Assembly (NCBI GenBank): GCA_038501195.1
Contig: JBBPUQ010000008.1
Coordinates: forward strand, 2,366,501-2,430,500
Source of the DNA: Nemania diffusa
Taxonomy: Eukaryota; Ascomycota; Sordariomycetes; Xylariales; Xylariaceae
Length of the DNA stretch: 64,000 nt
Direction: 5' to 3'
Part shown: positions 61,765-64,000 of the stretch, piece after piece
Layout of the letters: every line of letters starts with the position of its first letter
Numbering within the stretch: position 1 is the stretch's first letter
Translations under genes and position numbers: made by a program
The notes under the pieces: generated by a model
The model's input: only the letters and a program-made list of their open reading frames with translations
What the model was told of the DNA's origin: nothing
The model's database searches: none

Positions 61765-63129
61765 ATGGCCCAGAAAAACGCCTGTGAACACGACGAGCTA
61801 CTACTGGAGTGCTCTCCGTGGGCTAACGAGGCCGGATTTGAGCGACTTGATGCTGCGAAAAGACTCGCAGCAATAACCAAGACAGGCCGTAATCCTCTTG
61901 CAAAGAGAGGAAAGTCGGCAAAAACGATCAAGAAACAGAGTCAAGAGACCGCTGAACGACTCTCACCTTCGTTTCCAGGCCCCCTCTTACTGCCCAAAGA
62001 TGAGCTAAATTGGGATCCTGATTACCCACCTCAGTCGTTTCGGTACTGGCTCATCGAAATCCCGCGAAATAAGCTCACACCCGAACGAAAGACTCTCTAT
62101 GTTGCTCCGCCGCCGATTGTCACATCAGACGTGAGCTTCATGAATGGTTGGGTAGAGCCAACGACAGCCTTGACAGATGAGTTGAAGGAATGCAAGCCAC
62201 CCTCGGCCGACGCCTCCCTACAGTACCTAAGTGCCTTTTATCATGGCCTTCCCGTCAGATTCTTTCCGCAGGAGTTACGTTTCGTGCCATGGGTAGAATC
62301 TTCACGGCGCACAGGGCTAGGAAATAGCCATGGTTATGTCGGCCTTGCATACAATGACTTCTGCACTCGCATCCGCACTCGAGAAACCCCAGACAAGAGG
62401 TTTAAGAGACAGCTGAATTTGAACGATCTCCTAGATGCGGCCATTGGAATGTTGCCAGACGACGCTCACTCGATTGTTTTGCTCATGGATCTCGATATGT
62501 ACGAGGATGACGATGACGATTTCTGCTGCGGACGTGCATACGGTGGGAGTCGCGTATGTGTTGTATCTTCGGCCCGGTATCACCCAGCCCTTGATGTAGA
62601 TGCGAATATCGACCATGAGCACATGTGGCCAGCTTCACACTGTAAGAGGTTCGCAGACAGCCTATGCGCCGGAGAAGAGTTAGAGCCACAGGAACATGTA
62701 AAGTCAGTATACGACACTCCGGATTCGCCCTTACGCCAGGCTGTCGGAGCAGCTCGGGGGAGCACTACACTGCCAAGTGTTGAAATCTGGAGTGGATTAT
62801 GGTTTTCGCGCGTTGCGCGCACGTTGGTCCATGAACTCGGCCACTGCTTTGGAATGGATCATTGTGTCTATTACGCTTGCAACATGCAAGGTACATCCGG
62901 CATGACGGAGGACGTGAGACAGCCACCATACCTGTGCCCTGTGTGCCTGGAAAAGGTAGCGCACGCCATTGCTTGTGAACTCCAAGTGCGAGATCAAACA
63001 GGTAAGGAGGAATACATCAAGGAGAGGTATAGGGCGATTGCTGGGTTCTGCGAGTCATGGAAGCATATAGGCCTCTTTGCTGGTTATAGCGCTTGGGTAC
63101 GGGCGCGACTCCGACAGATCTCAGCCTAG
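61765..63129 (+). CDS. Archaemetzincin (peptidase family M54)
   Basis: Single exon, 454 aa. The zinc site HELGHCFGMDHC (residues 356-367) gives three His ligands (356, 360, 366) and the catalytic Glu357, followed by CVYYACNMQ and CPVC (Cys391, Cys394). This matches the archaemetzincin signature HExxHxxxxxHC...CxM...CxxC, in which the extra Cys bind a second, structural zinc. Archaemetzincins (AMZ1/2 in vertebrates) are aminopeptidase-like metalloproteases of poorly known function. The N-terminal 150 residues are specific to this group of fungi; residues 35-70 are basic. Residues about 165-270 include QYLSAFYHGLPVRFFP and LLMDLDMYEDDDDDFCCGRA, the usual strand-rich part before the zinc site; the Asp run is unusual. 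No signal peptide, so probably cytosolic or nuclear. Confidence 0.88.
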   Translation: MAQKNACEHDELLLECSPWANEAGFERLDAAKRLAAITKTGRNPLAKRGKSAKTIKKQSQETAERLSPSFPGPLLLPKDELNWDPDYPPQSFRYWLIEIPRNKLTPERKTLYVAPPPIVTSDVSFMNGWVEPTTALTDELKECKPPSADASLQYLSAFYHGLPVRFFPQELRFVPWVESSRRTGLGNSHGYVGLAYNDFCTRIRTRETPDKRFKRQLNLNDLLDAAIGMLPDDAHSIVLLMDLDMYEDDDDDFCCGRAYGGSRVCVVSSARYHPALDVDANIDHEHMWPASHCKRFADSLCAGEELEPQEHVKSVYDTPDSPLRQAVGAARGSTTLPSVEIWSGLWFSRVARTLVHELGHCFGMDHCVYYACNMQGTSGMTEDVRQPPYLCPVCLEKVAHAIACELQVRDQTGKEEYIKERYRAIAGFCESWKHIGLFAGYSAWVRARLRQISA

Positions 63130-63816
63130 ATAGATCGAAAAAGAAAGAAAAGACCACGAGCAAGGCGTACGCACGCACGCCACGCATCCTATCTATATTT
63201 TAGCGCTGTCATATCCACAGACAGCACGTCCATGGTTGCGCTTGGCACAATTAGGGAAATGTCTAGATTACCTATCTGTTCGAGTCCTTCATCTTGCTAC
63301 AATACTTCAATCAGTTTAGATGAGTGCACCTGGGAACTATTTGCTTCTAGCTACCGCCAACCAAGATTTCTATGTATTTACTCTTCACATGTGCAGGTAG
63401 CAGGGTACAGAGTATACCTTATAAGCCATCTAAGATGCCCGAGGAGCTCCAGGTCTTGAATTACTAAGGTTTCGCATATGCACAATCCCGCGATGCAAAT
63501 TGCTGAGCGAGCTAGCGATACAACTATGCGTCTGTAAGTGACCCGAAAAGGCAGCGCCGAAAACGCCAGGCAGATAAAACGCAGATCCAACCCGGAATAG
63601 AGATATTATGCCTCGGCGCTATCCGCAAAAAGCACTTTTGAGTCCTGTCCCAGAGTCTACAGCAAATAGTATTGAACGCCACTGCACGAGCCGTATGTCA
63701 GCTCCCATTGACAAGCAACCTATTTCTGCTTGACAGTCTGGCTATATCCTTCACGATGTTATCAACTCCCTATAGTGCGATTTTGAGAAGCGACCAGCGA
63801 ATTAAACCCGAGCGAA
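63130..63816. other. Intergenic between archaemetzincin and CRAL-TRIO gene
   Basis: No gene seen; short frames on both strands look random. Confidence 0.5.
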
Positions 63817-64000
63817 ATGGAGAACGGACGACTGAACGGCTCCACCACCGAAAATATAGGTGTAAGTGAGACAGAGAACGGAAAACTAAACGTTTCTACC
63901 ACCGGACTCACGGCTCATGAGCAACAATCTTTCCGGTCCTTTATTGAGCAATGTCGCGATGGGGGGCTCCTCGAGCGCCCTACGGGCTTATCGGCGGAGG
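63817..64000 (+). CDS. CRAL-TRIO (Sec14-like) protein, N-terminus, 3' partial
   Basis: ATG at 63,817 opens a frame that stays open to the window end (61 codons). After a two-copy internal repeat (ENGRLNGSTT, then ENGKLNVSTT) comes LTAHEQQSFRSFIEQCRDGG followed by LLERPTGLSAE. This resembles the CRAL-TRIO N-terminal helix region of fungal Sec14/phosphatidylinositol-transfer proteins (typical form: LTxEQxxxFxxFxxxCxExGLLxRPxGLxxED). Such proteins exchange phosphatidylinositol and phosphatidylcholine between membranes. The lipid-binding domain itself lies beyond the window. A GTAAGT at 63,861 could be a splice donor, but reading through keeps the family motif in frame, so I assume no intron there. 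Confidence 0.6.
   Translation, partial: MENGRLNGSTTENIGVSETENGKLNVSTTGLTAHEQQSFRSFIEQCRDGGLLERPTGLSAE

Overview
The window is nuclear DNA of a filamentous ascomycete (Pezizomycotina, most likely a Sordariomycete). The signs are short introns (about 50-150 bp) with GT..CTAAC..AG signals, fungal gene families (GH79 glycosidase, tyrosinase, hybrid histidine kinase, HET domain, Rad4 with BHD domains), two intron-containing tRNAs, and a nearly pure A/T block that carries the mark of repeat-induced point mutation (RIP). I found no bacterial, plasmid or mitochondrial features. All calls were made by reading the sequence; nothing was searched or computed.

Layout. 0-6.4 kb: the 3' end of an SR splicing factor, a three-exon glutathione S-transferase with a possible mitochondrial leader, a secreted GH79 glycosidase, and a small acidic protein. 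6.4-10 kb: no gene I can support. 10.1-15.8 kb: a DapA-family lyase/aldolase and a nine-exon tyrosinase. 15.8-19.9 kb: mostly empty, with one RIP-type coding relic. 19.9-32.7 kb: the dense core, with Rad4/XPC, a full-size ABCA transporter and, convergent to it, a GAF hybrid histidine kinase. 34.1-35.7 kb: a decayed HET-domain gene. 36.2-36.4 kb: tRNA-Thr(AGT) and tRNA-Glu(CTC), 15 bp apart.

38.7-58.4 kb is one block of about 19.7 kb, almost entirely A and T. It is bounded by two direct repeats, each exactly 320 bp, that start TG and end CA once C-to-T and G-to-A changes are allowed for. I read it as an LTR retrotransposon saturated by RIP. Inside it sits a second LTR element (40,583-46,495) with two 309-bp LTRs and a perfect 5-bp target duplication TTTAT. 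The outer LTRs keep their original G and C only at their outermost edges, so the ancestral sequence of each half can be read from the other copy.

58.4-64 kb: a broken coding relic abutting the right LTR, a small LPxELR-type protein (a second one lies just left of the block), an archaemetzincin metalloprotease, and the start of a CRAL-TRIO (Sec14-like) gene that runs off the end.

The intact genes do not form one pathway or a recognisable biosynthetic cluster. They look like ordinary chromosomal genes beside an accessory, repeat-rich compartment. Its neighbours (HET relic, 58.4-kb relic) carry nonsense changes that fit C-to-T or G-to-A mutation.
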